The translations under genes and the position numbers were made by a program. The notes beneath the pieces were generated by a model, which worked only from the letters and a program-made list of their open reading frames with translations, did not search any database and was not told where the DNA came from. A DNA stretch of 64,000 nucleotides from Niallia sp. NCCP-28. Lineage in GTDB: Bacteria > Bacillota > Bacilli > Bacillales > Cytobacillaceae. The DNA lies in assembly GCF_023168165.1 (NCBI RefSeq), contig NZ_BQYJ01000003.1, positions 124,001 through 188,000 of the forward strand, read 5' to 3'. This document shows positions 53,390 through 62,450 of this stretch, one piece after another (position 1 is the first letter of the stretch; the number at the start of each line of letters is the position of its first letter).

Positions 53390-55315
53390 ATGGAAAAGCA
53401 AAAACAAATCAAATTGATTCTGTCAAATGGGGAGGCAAAAGCATTTCCAAAAGGGATAACTGTAAAAGATGTTGCGGAATCTTTAAGCATTAGTTTAGGA
53501 AAACTGGCAGTAGGAGGAAAAGTGAATGGCAAGCTTGTGGATGTGAGCCATGTGCTTGATTATGATGCAGAATTGTCTATTTTTACTCTAGAGTCTGAAG
53601 AAGGCATGGAGCTTCTGCGCCATAGTTGTGCCCATATTTTGGCACAAGCAGTGAAAAGGATTAATGGAAATGTGCAATTAGGAATCGGTCCTGTAATAGA
53701 AGATGGTTTTTATTATGATATGTGCTTAGATCAGCCCCTCGCTTTAGAAGGTTTAAAAAATCTAGAAAAAGAAATGAGTCATATTATCGCAGAACAATTG
53801 CCGATCAATCGAATCGAAGTTTCCTTTGAAGAAGCAGAAAAGCTTTTTCAAGAAAAGGGAGAAGTGCTTAAACTGGAGATCTTAAATACACTGCCAAAAG
53901 GAGAAATAATTTCTCTCTATCAGCAAGGAGAATTTATCGATTTATGCCGTGGCCCCCATTTGCCTCACACAGGTTTTGTGAAAGCATTCCAATTAACAAA
54001 AGTGGCGGGAGCTTATTGGAAAGGGGATAACCAAAGAGAAATGTTGCAGCGTATCTATGGAGTGGCATTTCCCGATAAAGCTGGATTAAAGGAACATCAG
54101 AAGTTTATAGAAGAAGCAAAAAAGCGGGATCATCGGAAGCTGGGCAAACAATTGGAATTATTTAGTTTTTTTGAAGAAGCGCCAGGCATGCCTTTTTATC
54201 TTCCAAAAGGACAGATAGTAAGACAGGAATTGGAAAATTTCTCTCGGCAGCTGCAACAAAATGCTGGCTATGAGGAAGTTCGGACACCCTTTATGATGAA
54301 TCAGCAAATGTGGGAGCAATCAGGGCACTGGGATCATTATAAAGATAATATGTATTTTTCCGAAGTAGATGAAACAAAATTTGCGCTGAAGCCGATGAAT
54401 TGCCCAGGGCATATGCTGATTTTTAAAAATAATTTATATTCCTATCGTGATTTGCCAGTGCGTTTTTCCGAGTTTGGGCAAGTTCATCGCCATGAATACA
54501 GCGGCGCGTTAAATGGAATGCTGCGGGTGCGGACATTTTGCCAAGATGATGCTCATTTATTTGTTCGAAAAGATCAGATCGAAGCAGAAATTAAAGCAAT
54601 TTTTCAGCAAATCGACCAAGTGTACAGCACTTTTGGTTTTGACTATTCTGTAGAATTGTCGACACGTCCAGAAGATTCATTAGGAAATGATGAACTGTGG
54701 GAGACTTCTGAACAGGCGCTTTCCAATGTGCTGGAGAACTTGCAGATTCCCTATGCCATAAATAAGGGGGACGGGGCATTTTATGGTCCGAAAATTGATT
54801 TTCATATTAAAGATGCGCTAAAGAGAAGCCATCAATGTGCAACGATACAGCTTGACTTTCAAATGCCAGAAAAATTTGGGCTGTTTTATATAAATGAATG
54901 GAAGGAAAAAGTATGTCCTGTTGTGATTCACCGGGCCATTTACGGATCGATTGACCGGTTTTTCGGCATTTTAATTGAACATTTTGCAGGATCATTTCCA
55001 ATATGGCTGGCACCGATTCAGGTGCAGATTATTCCTGTTGCAAGCGTGCATGAAGATTATTGTCTAGAAGTGCAAGCTGAATTAAAAGCATTAGGCATAA
55101 GGAGTAAAGTTGATGGACGCAACGAAAAACTCGGCTATAAAATCAGAGAATCACAAATGCAAAAAATTCCTTATATACTCGTGCTTGGAGATGAAGAAAA
55201 AAATCAGAGACAGGTGAATGTCAGAAAGTTTGGCAACGAGGGGCATCAACCCATGCCGTTCGCAGCATTTAAACAAATCATAAGCAAGCAAATAAATGAA
55301 AAAAGCCTTTTTTAG
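53390..55315 (+). CDS. thrS: Threonyl-tRNA synthetase
   Basis: 641 residues, full length. Domains in order: TGS (about 5-65), tRNA-editing SAD region with HSCAHILAQAVKR, class II catalytic core with MNCPGHM (zinc Cys), FRFSEFGQVHRHEYSGAL-type motif 2 and motif 3 AIYGSIDRFFGIL, and anticodon-binding domain (VQIIPVASVHEDYCLEVQAE). Charges tRNA-Thr in the cytosol. The ATG at 53390 has AGGAG upstream. Three tandem T-boxes in front resemble the leader of the B. subtilis second enzyme thrZ, so this could be the thrZ counterpart. Confidence 0.95.
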   Translation: MEKQKQIKLILSNGEAKAFPKGITVKDVAESLSISLGKLAVGGKVNGKLVDVSHVLDYDAELSIFTLESEEGMELLRHSCAHILAQAVKRINGNVQLGIGPVIEDGFYYDMCLDQPLALEGLKNLEKEMSHIIAEQLPINRIEVSFEEAEKLFQEKGEVLKLEILNTLPKGEIISLYQQGEFIDLCRGPHLPHTGFVKAFQLTKVAGAYWKGDNQREMLQRIYGVAFPDKAGLKEHQKFIEEAKKRDHRKLGKQLELFSFFEEAPGMPFYLPKGQIVRQELENFSRQLQQNAGYEEVRTPFMMNQQMWEQSGHWDHYKDNMYFSEVDETKFALKPMNCPGHMLIFKNNLYSYRDLPVRFSEFGQVHRHEYSGALNGMLRVRTFCQDDAHLFVRKDQIEAEIKAIFQQIDQVYSTFGFDYSVELSTRPEDSLGNDELWETSEQALSNVLENLQIPYAINKGDGAFYGPKIDFHIKDALKRSHQCATIQLDFQMPEKFGLFYINEWKEKVCPVVIHRAIYGSIDRFFGILIEHFAGSFPIWLAPIQVQIIPVASVHEDYCLEVQAELKALGIRSKVDGRNEKLGYKIRESQMQKIPYILVLGDEEKNQRQVNVRKFGNEGHQPMPFAAFKQIISKQINEKSLF

Positions 55316-55331
55316 TTTGCAGAAATAAAAT

Positions 55332-55371
55332 TGGGGTCTACAGTAAAGCATTGCTGTGGTCCCTTTTTATA
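55332..55371 (+). terminator. Intrinsic terminator after thrS
   Basis: GGGTCTACAG pairs with CTGTGGTCCC, then TTTTTA. Confidence 0.7.
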
Positions 55372-55852
55372 GAACTCGGCTGTTTTTCCAAGTTTTTTAC
55401 ATGCAAAATAGGCAAAAAACATAGCAGTCTGCATGCATATAGAAGTGGGAAAAGACAAGATACCCTAGGAGCGGCGCTTACTGGCTAAAATCAACATGTA
55501 TGCAGGCTGTGTTTTGAAAAGAAATCATCTATATGAAAATAAGTATTTTATATGAAAGGTTTAGATAAAGGGAGTTTTAGATAGTGGAATTATTGTATAA
55601 TCAGGATGAAGGGCAGCAGTTTGTTAAGAATCGTCAGCTATTCATTGCTTTTTCTCTGATAGCTAGTGTAATAAGAGGAAAAACCTAAAAATTGGATGGG
55701 CATACTAACTAGTTGTTTTATACATAGGAAAAAGGTAATATAATATTCGTATCAAAGCTAGTGGTATAACAAAAAAAGCAAGCAAAATAATAACTTAAAT
55801 AGGTTATTCTCAACAAAGATGATAGTGTACAATAAATAGTGAAATAAACCAA
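55372..55852. other. Intergenic stretch with a possible 34-residue gene
   Basis: At 55584-55688 a GTG behind AAAGGGAG opens a short frame (MELLYNQDEGQQFVKNRQLF, then IAFSLIASVIRGKT). It could be a small protein but I have no other support. The rest has no visible feature. Confidence 0.3.
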
Positions 55853-56911
55853 ATGGAAAAGATGGTAAAAAAGCTAAGTGTTTACATGAACGATAAATTG
55901 AAGGGAAAGAAGGTAGTTTTTCTGGAGAAGATAAAACAGCTGCCTCCTATCTTAGCAGGATATTTACAGTTAGCGGATGCAGTGATGATTACAGATGAAA
56001 AGCATACAATTTTAGATGTCAATAATGAATATACTCGTACAACAGGCTATGAAAAAAGAGAGGCGATAGGACAAAAAGCGGGTTTTACCAAATCCCAGCT
56101 TACTTCATTCTGTACGTATGTATCTTTAAAAGAAGCAATACATGTTGGAAAACCATGGACAGGTGTATTGCTTAATAAAAAAAAATGCGGAGATCTTTGG
56201 CATTCTTCTTTAACAATTACTCCCATTAAGCATGAAAATGCTGTTTATTTTATTGGAGTTTTCCGCGAGTTGGAACAGTTGAAAGAGGGTATGTATCTTT
56301 CTGAGCAGGAAAAAGCAGGAACAGAAAGGGAGCTATTGCGTGTGTTGGCGATTTCTTGTGAAATCAGAGACCCTGGCATTGAAGACCATTTAGTAAATGT
56401 GCAAAACTTAACAGAACAGCTTATTGTTTCGTTTCATAAAAAACATAGCAATCGTTTTTCTGTTGCGTATCTCTCGCAAATTATTCATGCAAGCATATTG
56501 CATGATATTGGAAAAGCAGGCATTCCAGAAGGCATTTTATATAAACCTGGCAGTCTAGCAGAATATGAAAGAAAAATTATTGAAATGCATCCATTAATGG
56601 GGCAAGATATACTCAGCAAACTTTCGATAGGTTTGCATAATGATTTTATTAAAAGCCTGGAAGTAGCTGAAAATATTATTAAATATCATCATGAAAGATG
56701 GGATGGAACAGGGTATCCTCATGGCTTAAAGGGAGAGGAAATTCCTTTTGAAGCAAGGGTGGTTGCCATTGTTGATGTGTATGATGCATTAATATCCCGG
56801 AGGCCGTATAAAGATTCGTGGCCGAAAGAAAAGGCAATCGAACATATTAAAAGCCAAAGAGAGAGGTATTTTGATCCAGAACTGGTCGATGCATTTATCG
56901 ATATGTTTTAG
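55853..56911 (+). CDS. PAS and HD-GYP protein, probable c-di-GMP phosphodiesterase
   Basis: 352 residues. A PAS domain (about 35-140; DAVMITDEKHTILDVNNEYT, TTGYEKREAIGQ) is followed by an HD-GYP domain (about 160-352): H179, H217/D218 (HASILHDIGKAGIP), K221, H246, YHHERWDGTGYPHGLKGEEI with GYP 287-289, and D308 (IVDVYDAL). All metal and GYP residues are kept, so it should cleave c-di-GMP to pGpG or GMP in response to a PAS signal. No receiver is attached. Two c-di-GMP riboswitches occur elsewhere in the window. The ribosome binding site is weak. Confidence 0.9.
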   Translation: MEKMVKKLSVYMNDKLKGKKVVFLEKIKQLPPILAGYLQLADAVMITDEKHTILDVNNEYTRTTGYEKREAIGQKAGFTKSQLTSFCTYVSLKEAIHVGKPWTGVLLNKKKCGDLWHSSLTITPIKHENAVYFIGVFRELEQLKEGMYLSEQEKAGTERELLRVLAISCEIRDPGIEDHLVNVQNLTEQLIVSFHKKHSNRFSVAYLSQIIHASILHDIGKAGIPEGILYKPGSLAEYERKIIEMHPLMGQDILSKLSIGLHNDFIKSLEVAENIIKYHHERWDGTGYPHGLKGEEIPFEARVVAIVDVYDALISRRPYKDSWPKEKAIEHIKSQRERYFDPELVDAFIDMF

Positions 56912-56920
56912 CAGAATGAT

Positions 56921-56952
56921 AAAGAGCGGTCTAAATTAGACCACTCTTTTTT
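56921..56952 (+). terminator. Bidirectional intrinsic terminator
   Basis: AAAGAGCGGTCTA pairs with TAGACCACTCTTT (one mismatch), 3-nt loop, then TTT; placed between convergent genes. Confidence 0.8.
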
Positions 56953-56959
56953 GTATGAT

Positions 56960-57643
56960 TTATTTTGCGGCTTTATTGACCATTTCCTGAAATTCTTCAT
57001 AAGTTTTTCCTTCAAATTTAACGCCATTTACATAAATGGTTGGAGTTCCGGTAATATTTAACGTCTCCACATAAGATAAGTCTTTGTCTATTCTTGTTTG
57101 ATAGTCATCTTCTTTATAGACAGAAGCAACTTTTTCAGCATTTTCTTTTGATGTCACTTCTTTTAGCGTGTCTGTTAAAAATTCTTCCGTATTTAGCTCC
57201 ACATTTTCTTTGCTTGTATCATCTGGTTGTTTTTCATAAAGAAGTTTATGGAATTTCCAAAATGTATCATTGCCTAATTCAGCATAGACAGCTTCTGCAA
57301 ATACAGCAGCTCTTGTTGAATCAACTGGATGAATAAATGGATAATTCATATAATAAAATTTTGCTTTTCCTGTATTAATGAAATCTTTTTCAATAAGCGG
57401 AAAAAAGGATTGATTAAAACTTTTGCAGACAGGGCATTTATAGTCGCCGAATTCAACAATGCTTACATCAGCTGCTTCTTCGCCAAGAAAAGGCTGGTCT
57501 TTATAATCGAAATCAAATCCATCTTTTGGCTGATTGGCTAATATAACCAACCCGATTATACAAACAGCAACAAGACCTATCATCCAATAGAGAAATTTAG
57601 AAGATTGCTTTTTTGCAGCCGTTTTTTTTGGTTTTTTTGCCAT
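56960..57643 (-). CDS. bdbD: Membrane-anchored DsbA-like thiol oxidoreductase (BdbD-like)
   Basis: 227 residues. One N-terminal membrane anchor (about 18-36), then a thioredoxin-fold domain with the CPVC active site (C70, C73; FGDYKCPVCKSFN), helical insert, and the cis-Pro loop NITGTPTIYVNG. It oxidises cysteine pairs of exported proteins outside the membrane. In B. subtilis BdbD works with BdbC; no bdbC gene lies beside this one. Start ATG after AGGAG. Confidence 0.9.
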   Translation of the reverse strand: MAKKPKKTAAKKQSSKFLYWMIGLVAVCIIGLVILANQPKDGFDFDYKDQPFLGEEAADVSIVEFGDYKCPVCKSFNQSFFPLIEKDFINTGKAKFYYMNYPFIHPVDSTRAAVFAEAVYAELGNDTFWKFHKLLYEKQPDDTSKENVELNTEEFLTDTLKEVTSKENAEKVASVYKEDDYQTRIDKDLSYVETLNITGTPTIYVNGVKFEGKTYEEFQEMVNKAAK

Positions 57644-57911
57644 TTTTTAGCTCCTTCACTGTTTTAAATGGTATTTTTTAGAGAAGTCGTCTTTGTTAAT
57701 AAATACTGTAAATAACATATGTATATATAGCCAGTAAACAAAGCTATTCTTCATTTTAGGATGCTTGACTAAGAATCGTCAAGCTTCCTGCTTTTATTCC
57801 TCATAATGGCAAGTTTCTATCCATCTCAAAGGCTAAAAGAATTCTGGGAGAAGGGAAATTAATTGTAAAAACCTGGTTTTTAGCTTCACTTTATCTTTCC
57901 GCCTTGTCTAG
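57644..57911. other. Intergenic stretch, possible repeat relic
   Basis: No gene. Around 57850-57895 GGGAGAAGGGAAATT, TTGTAAAAACC and AGCTTCACTTTAT faintly recall the dispersed repeat, too eroded to be sure. Confidence 0.3.
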
Positions 57912-57947
57912 AAAAAAACATCTGACTTAAAAAGCTGCAGATGTTTT
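57912..57947 (-). terminator. Intrinsic terminator
   Basis: AAAACATCTG/CAGATGTTTT stem; on the minus strand it runs into TTTTTTTCT after the stop at 57960. Confidence 0.75.
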
Positions 57948-57959
57948 GAAAAATGATGG

Positions 57960-58466
57960 TCAGTTAAAAGTTAAGGAAAAAAAGGCTTCTTCTTGTTTAA
58001 TATCTTCTACATATTGAATGCCTTTATAGTCAAACCCGACTTTTCCAAGAATACGAAGAGCTTGTTTATTGTTAATTGCGCTTGAAGCAGTTATTGTCTG
58101 TACAAGATTTAAAGAGTGGGCATAGTTTAAACAGGCAATTGCTGCTTCCGTTCCGTAGCCTTTATTCCATATATCTTTTTTTAAGTGACAAATAAGTTCT
58201 GCATTCTTTAACGAATCTTCAATATTAAATCCGGCTGCCCCGATTACTTCCTCTGTTTCAAGGAGAACCACCCCATAAACAGATAATCCATATTCTAGTT
58301 GGGATTGCTTATAAAAAGACAGGACATCTGGGAGCAGCTCTAAAGACATGCTTCCGCCGCAACTGTTCATAACCTCTTTATTTCCCCAAAAAAGTTTGCA
58401 TGCCTCTATATCTTCTTGCTGCAATAATCGAAATCCTAATTTGTTTGTCGTAAATAAATAGCTCAA
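57960..58466 (-). CDS. GNAT acetyltransferase, RimJ/RimL type
   Basis: 168 residues. N-terminal TNKLGFRLLQQEDIEACKLF, then GAAGFNIEDSLKNAELICHL and LKKDIWNKGYGTEAAIACLN, followed by SAINNKQALRILGKVGF, the standard RimJ/RimL-like GNAT pattern. Such enzymes acetylate protein N-termini or small amines; the substrate is unknown. Start is TTG with AAGGGG upstream. Confidence 0.82.
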   Translation of the reverse strand: MSYLFTTNKLGFRLLQQEDIEACKLFWGNKEVMNSCGGSMSLELLPDVLSFYKQSQLEYGLSVYGVVLLETEEVIGAAGFNIEDSLKNAELICHLKKDIWNKGYGTEAAIACLNYAHSLNLVQTITASSAINNKQALRILGKVGFDYKGIQYVEDIKQEEAFFSLTFN

Positions 58467-58556
58467 AATAAAACCCCTTCGCCATATGCTTTTAAAATTC
58501 TACTATAGATGAAAGGTAGAGAAAAGTAAATTATCGTGTGAAATAAAGAAGGGATT

Positions 58557-58817
58557 TTAATAAATATATTCATCATAATGCATCGTATATGATGTAATAT
58601 TGTTCGCAAGCATATCAATATCACCATCATACATATGAAAGGTGAGGGAGGCATGGATGTGTTCAAATCTCTGTTCTGCATTATCTGTTTCTTTTAATTC
58701 AGCAGACCAATGAATTTTCGGAATGGCAATAATAAAACGGCCGTTATCTGTTTTCATCATATAAAGATTTGTATTTTTCTGTCCACATTGAGAAATATCT
58801 TCTAATAAAGATATCAT
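58557..58817 (-). CDS. Hypothetical protein, 86 residues
   Basis: Starts MISLLEDISQCGQKNTNLYM; soluble alpha/beta with NGRFIIAIPKIHWSAELKET, FEHIHASLTFHMYDGDIDML and a C-terminal YTMHYDEYIY. No family recognised. AGGTGC/GGAGG site stands just upstream of the ATG. Followed by the GNAT gene on the same strand, 90 bp apart. Confidence 0.6.
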   Translation of the reverse strand: MISLLEDISQCGQKNTNLYMMKTDNGRFIIAIPKIHWSAELKETDNAEQRFEHIHASLTFHMYDGDIDMLANNITSYTMHYDEYIY

Positions 58818-59167
58818 ATGGAAGCACCTCCAATATATATTAATAATAGCACAATAATTTTTGTGTATAAAAAAGGAAGGTATTTTTAACTAAAATGTAA
58901 TATTTATGTAAATGAGAGGAAATCTAGTCTGTTTTTGTCGATTTATTTGTAGAGGTAGAAACATAGTCATAATAAAAACGAGATAATTAATAGAAGAATA
59001 TATACCATAATTATCCTTTTTAATCTTTTTCTTTGCTTTTTTATAAAAAAAGAGGATAATTAGGTTTTGATTTTAAAAAAACAGGGTATAAAAAAGAAAA
59101 TGTATGCACGTAGAAGTGTCTTTTTAATGGTAAATGCCATATATATATATGAAAAAGGTGATTAACT
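58818..59167. other. Intergenic stretch
   Basis: AT-rich region between divergent genes; no hairpin, repeat or gene recognised. Confidence 0.3.
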
Positions 59168-59845
59168 ATTAAAAAATACTGGAAATTTATAAGCTTTAGT
59201 GGGACGGTACTGCTTTTTGTTTTTTTCTTTTTCGAAACAGACATGTTTCAAGCCGTTCAAAAGGGAGAAATAAAGGCAGTTTCTTCATTAAGTGAAAATA
59301 TCTTTTATACTTTGCTTGTCAGCTTAATTATTATGGTTATCCAAAATACATTTACCCTTATTCCATTAATTTTTGTTATTACATTAAATTATTATTCATT
59401 TGGATTTATTAATGGATTTATTTGGAGTTGGCTTTCTAGTGTAGTGGCGGCTATCATTGTTTTTTATGCTGTTCGTTTTTGGTTTCAGGATATAATTCCT
59501 CAACAAAAACATCGTGATTTTATTGAGAAAATAGAAAGAAAAGGGACTTATTATGTGTTTTACGGAAGAGTATTCCCATTTTTCCCCACAAGCCTCTTAA
59601 ATATAATTGCAGGCATCAGCACCATATCACTAAAGGCATTTACTATAGGTACGTTAATTGGAAATTTTATTTATTTTTTTATTTTAAGCCTTATTCCCTT
59701 TGGTTTGTTTTCGACAGATATTCCTCCTGTTTTAATGGTTATCTTCATTGCTTTAGCCATTATTTTATTTTATTTTATGAAAAAAGCAAAACCTGCTTTT
59801 TTTCAGCAGCTAAAAAAGGGAAAAGAAAAAAGCAGCAATGTCTAA
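59168..59845 (+). CDS. TVP38/TMEM64 (DedA-like, VTT domain) membrane protein, AUU start proposed
   Basis: 225 residues if it starts at the ATT at 59168 (AAAGGTG 7 nt upstream); the first ATG is at 59243 and would cut off the first membrane helix (KKYWKFISFSGTVLLFVFFF). VTT-domain features: ITLNYYSFGFINGFIWSWLS, FIEKIERKGTYYVFYGRVFP, FPTSLLNIIAGISTISLKAF, IGTLIGNFIYFFILSLIPFG. Family members scramble or flip membrane lipids or have unknown transport roles. No ATG, GTG or TTG lies in frame upstream, so a rare AUU start is likely. Confidence 0.78.
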   Translation: MKKYWKFISFSGTVLLFVFFFFETDMFQAVQKGEIKAVSSLSENIFYTLLVSLIIMVIQNTFTLIPLIFVITLNYYSFGFINGFIWSWLSSVVAAIIVFYAVRFWFQDIIPQQKHRDFIEKIERKGTYYVFYGRVFPFFPTSLLNIIAGISTISLKAFTIGTLIGNFIYFFILSLIPFGLFSTDIPPVLMVIFIALAIILFYFMKKAKPAFFQQLKKGKEKSSNV

Positions 59846-59949
59846 AGGAATTTATTAGTTAGTCTAATTTTGGTTATTTTTCGAAACTTTTCCAATAGAT
59901 GCCCGTATTATTAGAGAAGATAATTTTTTAAGGAGTAGGAGGAAGATAG

Positions 59950-60162
59950 ATGTTATTATTTTTATTCATTATTGGCATATTTATTTTCTTATCTTTCCTG
60001 ATGAAATCTACTAATAGAACTAGAAGTCGTTCTTCCAATTCTTTTATTCCATATCAGGGGAATTCCGATCATAACAATCATTCTGGCATGGATGGAGGAA
60101 ATGACTGCGGGGGATCTTTTGGCGGCAGTGATGGTGGATGCAGCGGTGGCGGTGGAGATTAG
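59950..60162 (+). CDS. Small membrane protein with Gly/Cys/Asp-rich tail
   Basis: 70 residues: one membrane helix (MLLFLFIIGIFIFLSFLM) followed by a basic segment STNRTRSRSS and a glycine-rich tail with two cysteines (GGNDCGGSFGGSDGGCSGGG). Proteins of this shape occur near cell-envelope genes; function unknown. Start ATG after AGGAGGAAG. A terminator follows. Confidence 0.65.
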   Translation: MLLFLFIIGIFIFLSFLMKSTNRTRSRSSNSFIPYQGNSDHNNHSGMDGGNDCGGSFGGSDGGCSGGGGD

Positions 60163-60170
60163 TAACCAAA

Positions 60171-60217
60171 ATACAAAAAAATGCAGAGGGACATTATTCC
60201 CTGTGCATTTTTTGTAT
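60171..60217 (+). terminator. Intrinsic terminator
   Basis: ATACAAAAAAATGCA..GGGA pairs with TCCC..TGCATTTTTTGTAT; T-run included. Confidence 0.8.
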
Positions 60218-60300
60218 TCTTTAAACACCCATTAAAATCATTAAACGCATTGTATAGGTTGCTTGCTGTTTTTTAACATGCTATAATTTTGCTTATATAA

Positions 60301-60497
60301 CACGAAAGGGATGATGGGTGGACAATGGATAACTAACCTAATTTTAAAATTTGAAACAATATATTTCAGATTATAAAACTTAGGATTAGTCTACCCATTT
60401 TTCTATATCTATATAGTCCCATGGCTATATAGCCTATTTGAGTACGGTGAAATGTGATTTGACTAATCCTTCCAAAATTATTTGGGAGGATTTTTTT
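60301..60497 (+). promoter_or_regulatory. Attenuator leader of the ABC-F gene
   Basis: A short reading frame (60311-60376), a GGATTAGTC element (about 60392-60400) and a GACTAATCC element (60461-60469) that can pair with it. The latter also forms the terminator AATCCTTCC/GGGAGGATT followed by a T-run (60465-60497). A further CTATATAG/CTATATAG hairpin lies between. Stalling of ribosomes on the leader would favour the antiterminator, as in vmlR/vga-type genes. Confidence 0.75.
60311..60376 (+). CDS. Leader peptide of the ABC-F attenuator
   Basis: 21 residues (MMGGQWITNLILKFETIYFR, then L) in front of the attenuator, with GAAAGGG upstream. Its ribosome occupancy probably decides which hairpin forms. 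Confidence 0.5.
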   Translation: MMGGQWITNLILKFETIYFRL

Positions 60498-60528
60498 GTT
60501 CTCCCTGAAAAAGAAGGGATGATTATTT

Positions 60529-62169
60529 ATGTTGGAACTAATGCAACTACAAGATATAAAAATTGAAATTCAAGATTATATTATTTTTGAAAATATAAAT
60601 ACAAATGTGCAACAAGGGGATATTATCGGACTCATAGGTAAAAATGGCGCTGGTAAATCGACTTTATTGCAATTGTTAAACGGTGATTTTTCACCAACAG
60701 AAGGATATATTAAATACTTGCAAAATGACCTTACAATAACAATGGTTGAACAAGAAATGGAGTCATACTCTTTTGATGTGGTTTCTTCTCAAGAAGAGGC
60801 ATTATTAAAGAAGTGGAATGTGCCGACTCGTGACTTCTCGAACTTAAGTGGAGGAGAAAGGCTAAAAGCGCGTCTTGCAAAAGGGCTGGCAAAAGATACG
60901 GACATTTTATTGTTGGATGAACCAACAAATCATCTAGATGAACAGAGTACGGAATTTCTTATAAGACAGCTGAAAAGGTATAAAGGCACTATTATTCTGG
61001 TATCACATGATCGTTATTTCTTAGATAAGGTTGTTACAAAAATATGGTCAATTGAAAATCAACTGCTTATTAGTCATAGTGGCAATTACACTAGTTATAT
61101 GAAATTTTGCGAAAGAAAAAGACTTGCACAGCAACGGGAATATGAGAAGCAGCAAAAGATGATAGAACGTATTGAAGGCCAAATGAATCAACTAACCTCA
61201 TGGTCAAAATCGGCGCATGCACAATCAACAAAACAGGAAGGTGTTAAAGAATATTATCGTGCAAAAGCTAAACGAATGGATTCACAAGTGAAATCGAAAC
61301 AAAAACGCCTTGAAAAGGAACTTGAAAAAATTAAAGTGGATGCTCCGAAGGGTGAATATCAAGTGAATTTTTCATTAAAATCAAATTCTAAAGTAGGAAA
61401 GCGGTTTTTAGAAGTCAAAAATTTAGAAAAGACTTTTGACGGGCAAATACTTTTTAAAGGTGCTAACTTTACTATTCAGCATGGTGAAAAAGTCGCTGTG
61501 GTAGGTCCAAATGGTAGTGGTAAAACCACCTTTTTGAATATGACAGTTGGAAAAGAAACAATTACAAGAGGGGATATATGGATTTCTCCATCAGCCAATA
61601 TTGGCTACTTGACTCAAGAGGTATTTGACTTGCCCCTTGAGCAAACCCCCAAACAGTTATTTGATAAAGAGTCATTTGAAGAGAGAGGGCATGTACGGAA
61701 TTTAATGAAGCATTTAGGATTCCTTGATTCTCAGTGGATAGAGGCTATTGGAAATATGAGCATGGGTGAGCGTGTGAAGTGCAAGTTGATGAAATATATT
61801 CTAGAAGAAAAGGATGTGCTTATTTTAGATGAACCAACAAATCATCTTGACTTAGCTTCTCGTGAACAACTTGAAGACACATTAAAACAATATAACGGTA
61901 CGCTGTTAGTCGTATCGCATGATCGTTATTTTCTGGAAAAAACAACAAACACAAAGCTGATTTTTTCGAAAAATAGTATCAATAAGCAACTAAGCCAGAA
62001 AGAATCATCACTAAAAAGAGATGATAAGGAAGAGTTGCGTTTAACACTTGAAACAGAACGGCAAGAAGTCTTAGGCAAGCTGAGTTTTATTAGTTCTAAT
62101 CATAAAGAATATGAGGAGCTTGATCTGAAATTTAAAGAACTTACTAAAAAAATAAAAGATCTTTTGTAA
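60529..62169 (+). CDS. ABC-F ribosome-protection ATPase (VmlR/Vga-like)
   Basis: 546 residues. Two ABC domains without membrane parts: first Walker A GKNGAGKST (about 36), signature NLSGGERLKARLA, Walker B ILLLDEPTNHLD; second Walker A GPNGSGKTT (about 325), signature MSMGERVKCKLM, second DEPTNHLDL. The interdomain linker (about 190-280; QREYEKQQKMIERIEGQMNQ, AHAQSTKQEGV) is of the antibiotic-resistance type that enters the peptidyl-transferase centre to displace lincosamides, pleuromutilins or streptogramin A. The exact spectrum is inferred. Controlled by an attenuator. Confidence 0.9.
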   Translation: MLELMQLQDIKIEIQDYIIFENINTNVQQGDIIGLIGKNGAGKSTLLQLLNGDFSPTEGYIKYLQNDLTITMVEQEMESYSFDVVSSQEEALLKKWNVPTRDFSNLSGGERLKARLAKGLAKDTDILLLDEPTNHLDEQSTEFLIRQLKRYKGTIILVSHDRYFLDKVVTKIWSIENQLLISHSGNYTSYMKFCERKRLAQQREYEKQQKMIERIEGQMNQLTSWSKSAHAQSTKQEGVKEYYRAKAKRMDSQVKSKQKRLEKELEKIKVDAPKGEYQVNFSLKSNSKVGKRFLEVKNLEKTFDGQILFKGANFTIQHGEKVAVVGPNGSGKTTFLNMTVGKETITRGDIWISPSANIGYLTQEVFDLPLEQTPKQLFDKESFEERGHVRNLMKHLGFLDSQWIEAIGNMSMGERVKCKLMKYILEEKDVLILDEPTNHLDLASREQLEDTLKQYNGTLLVVSHDRYFLEKTTNTKLIFSKNSINKQLSQKESSLKRDDKEELRLTLETERQEVLGKLSFISSNHKEYEELDLKFKELTKKIKDLL

Positions 62170-62249
62170 AGGCAAGCTGTTCTTATAACAAATGAAGAGG
62201 TTTCAATTATGTCATTTTCATACTTGGTATTGGTAAATTAAATAGGGGA

Positions 62250-62286
62250 AAAAGACGATTCATGTTTATGTGAATCGTCTTTTTTA
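62250..62286 (+). terminator. Intrinsic terminator
   Basis: AAAAGACGATTCA/TGAATCGTCTTTT stem with TTT after it. Confidence 0.8.
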
Positions 62287-62450
62287 GTAATTTGATGTTC
62301 AAAAATGTTATATATGCGGAAATAATTTTTTATCTATCCTATTAAAAATTCAGGAGTAATTTTTTACAGCAAACAAAAAAGCCAAAGTTAAGATAAAGTT
62401 AAGGAACTTCTATCATAATGAAGCTACATTACAGATAGGAGAGAACAAAC

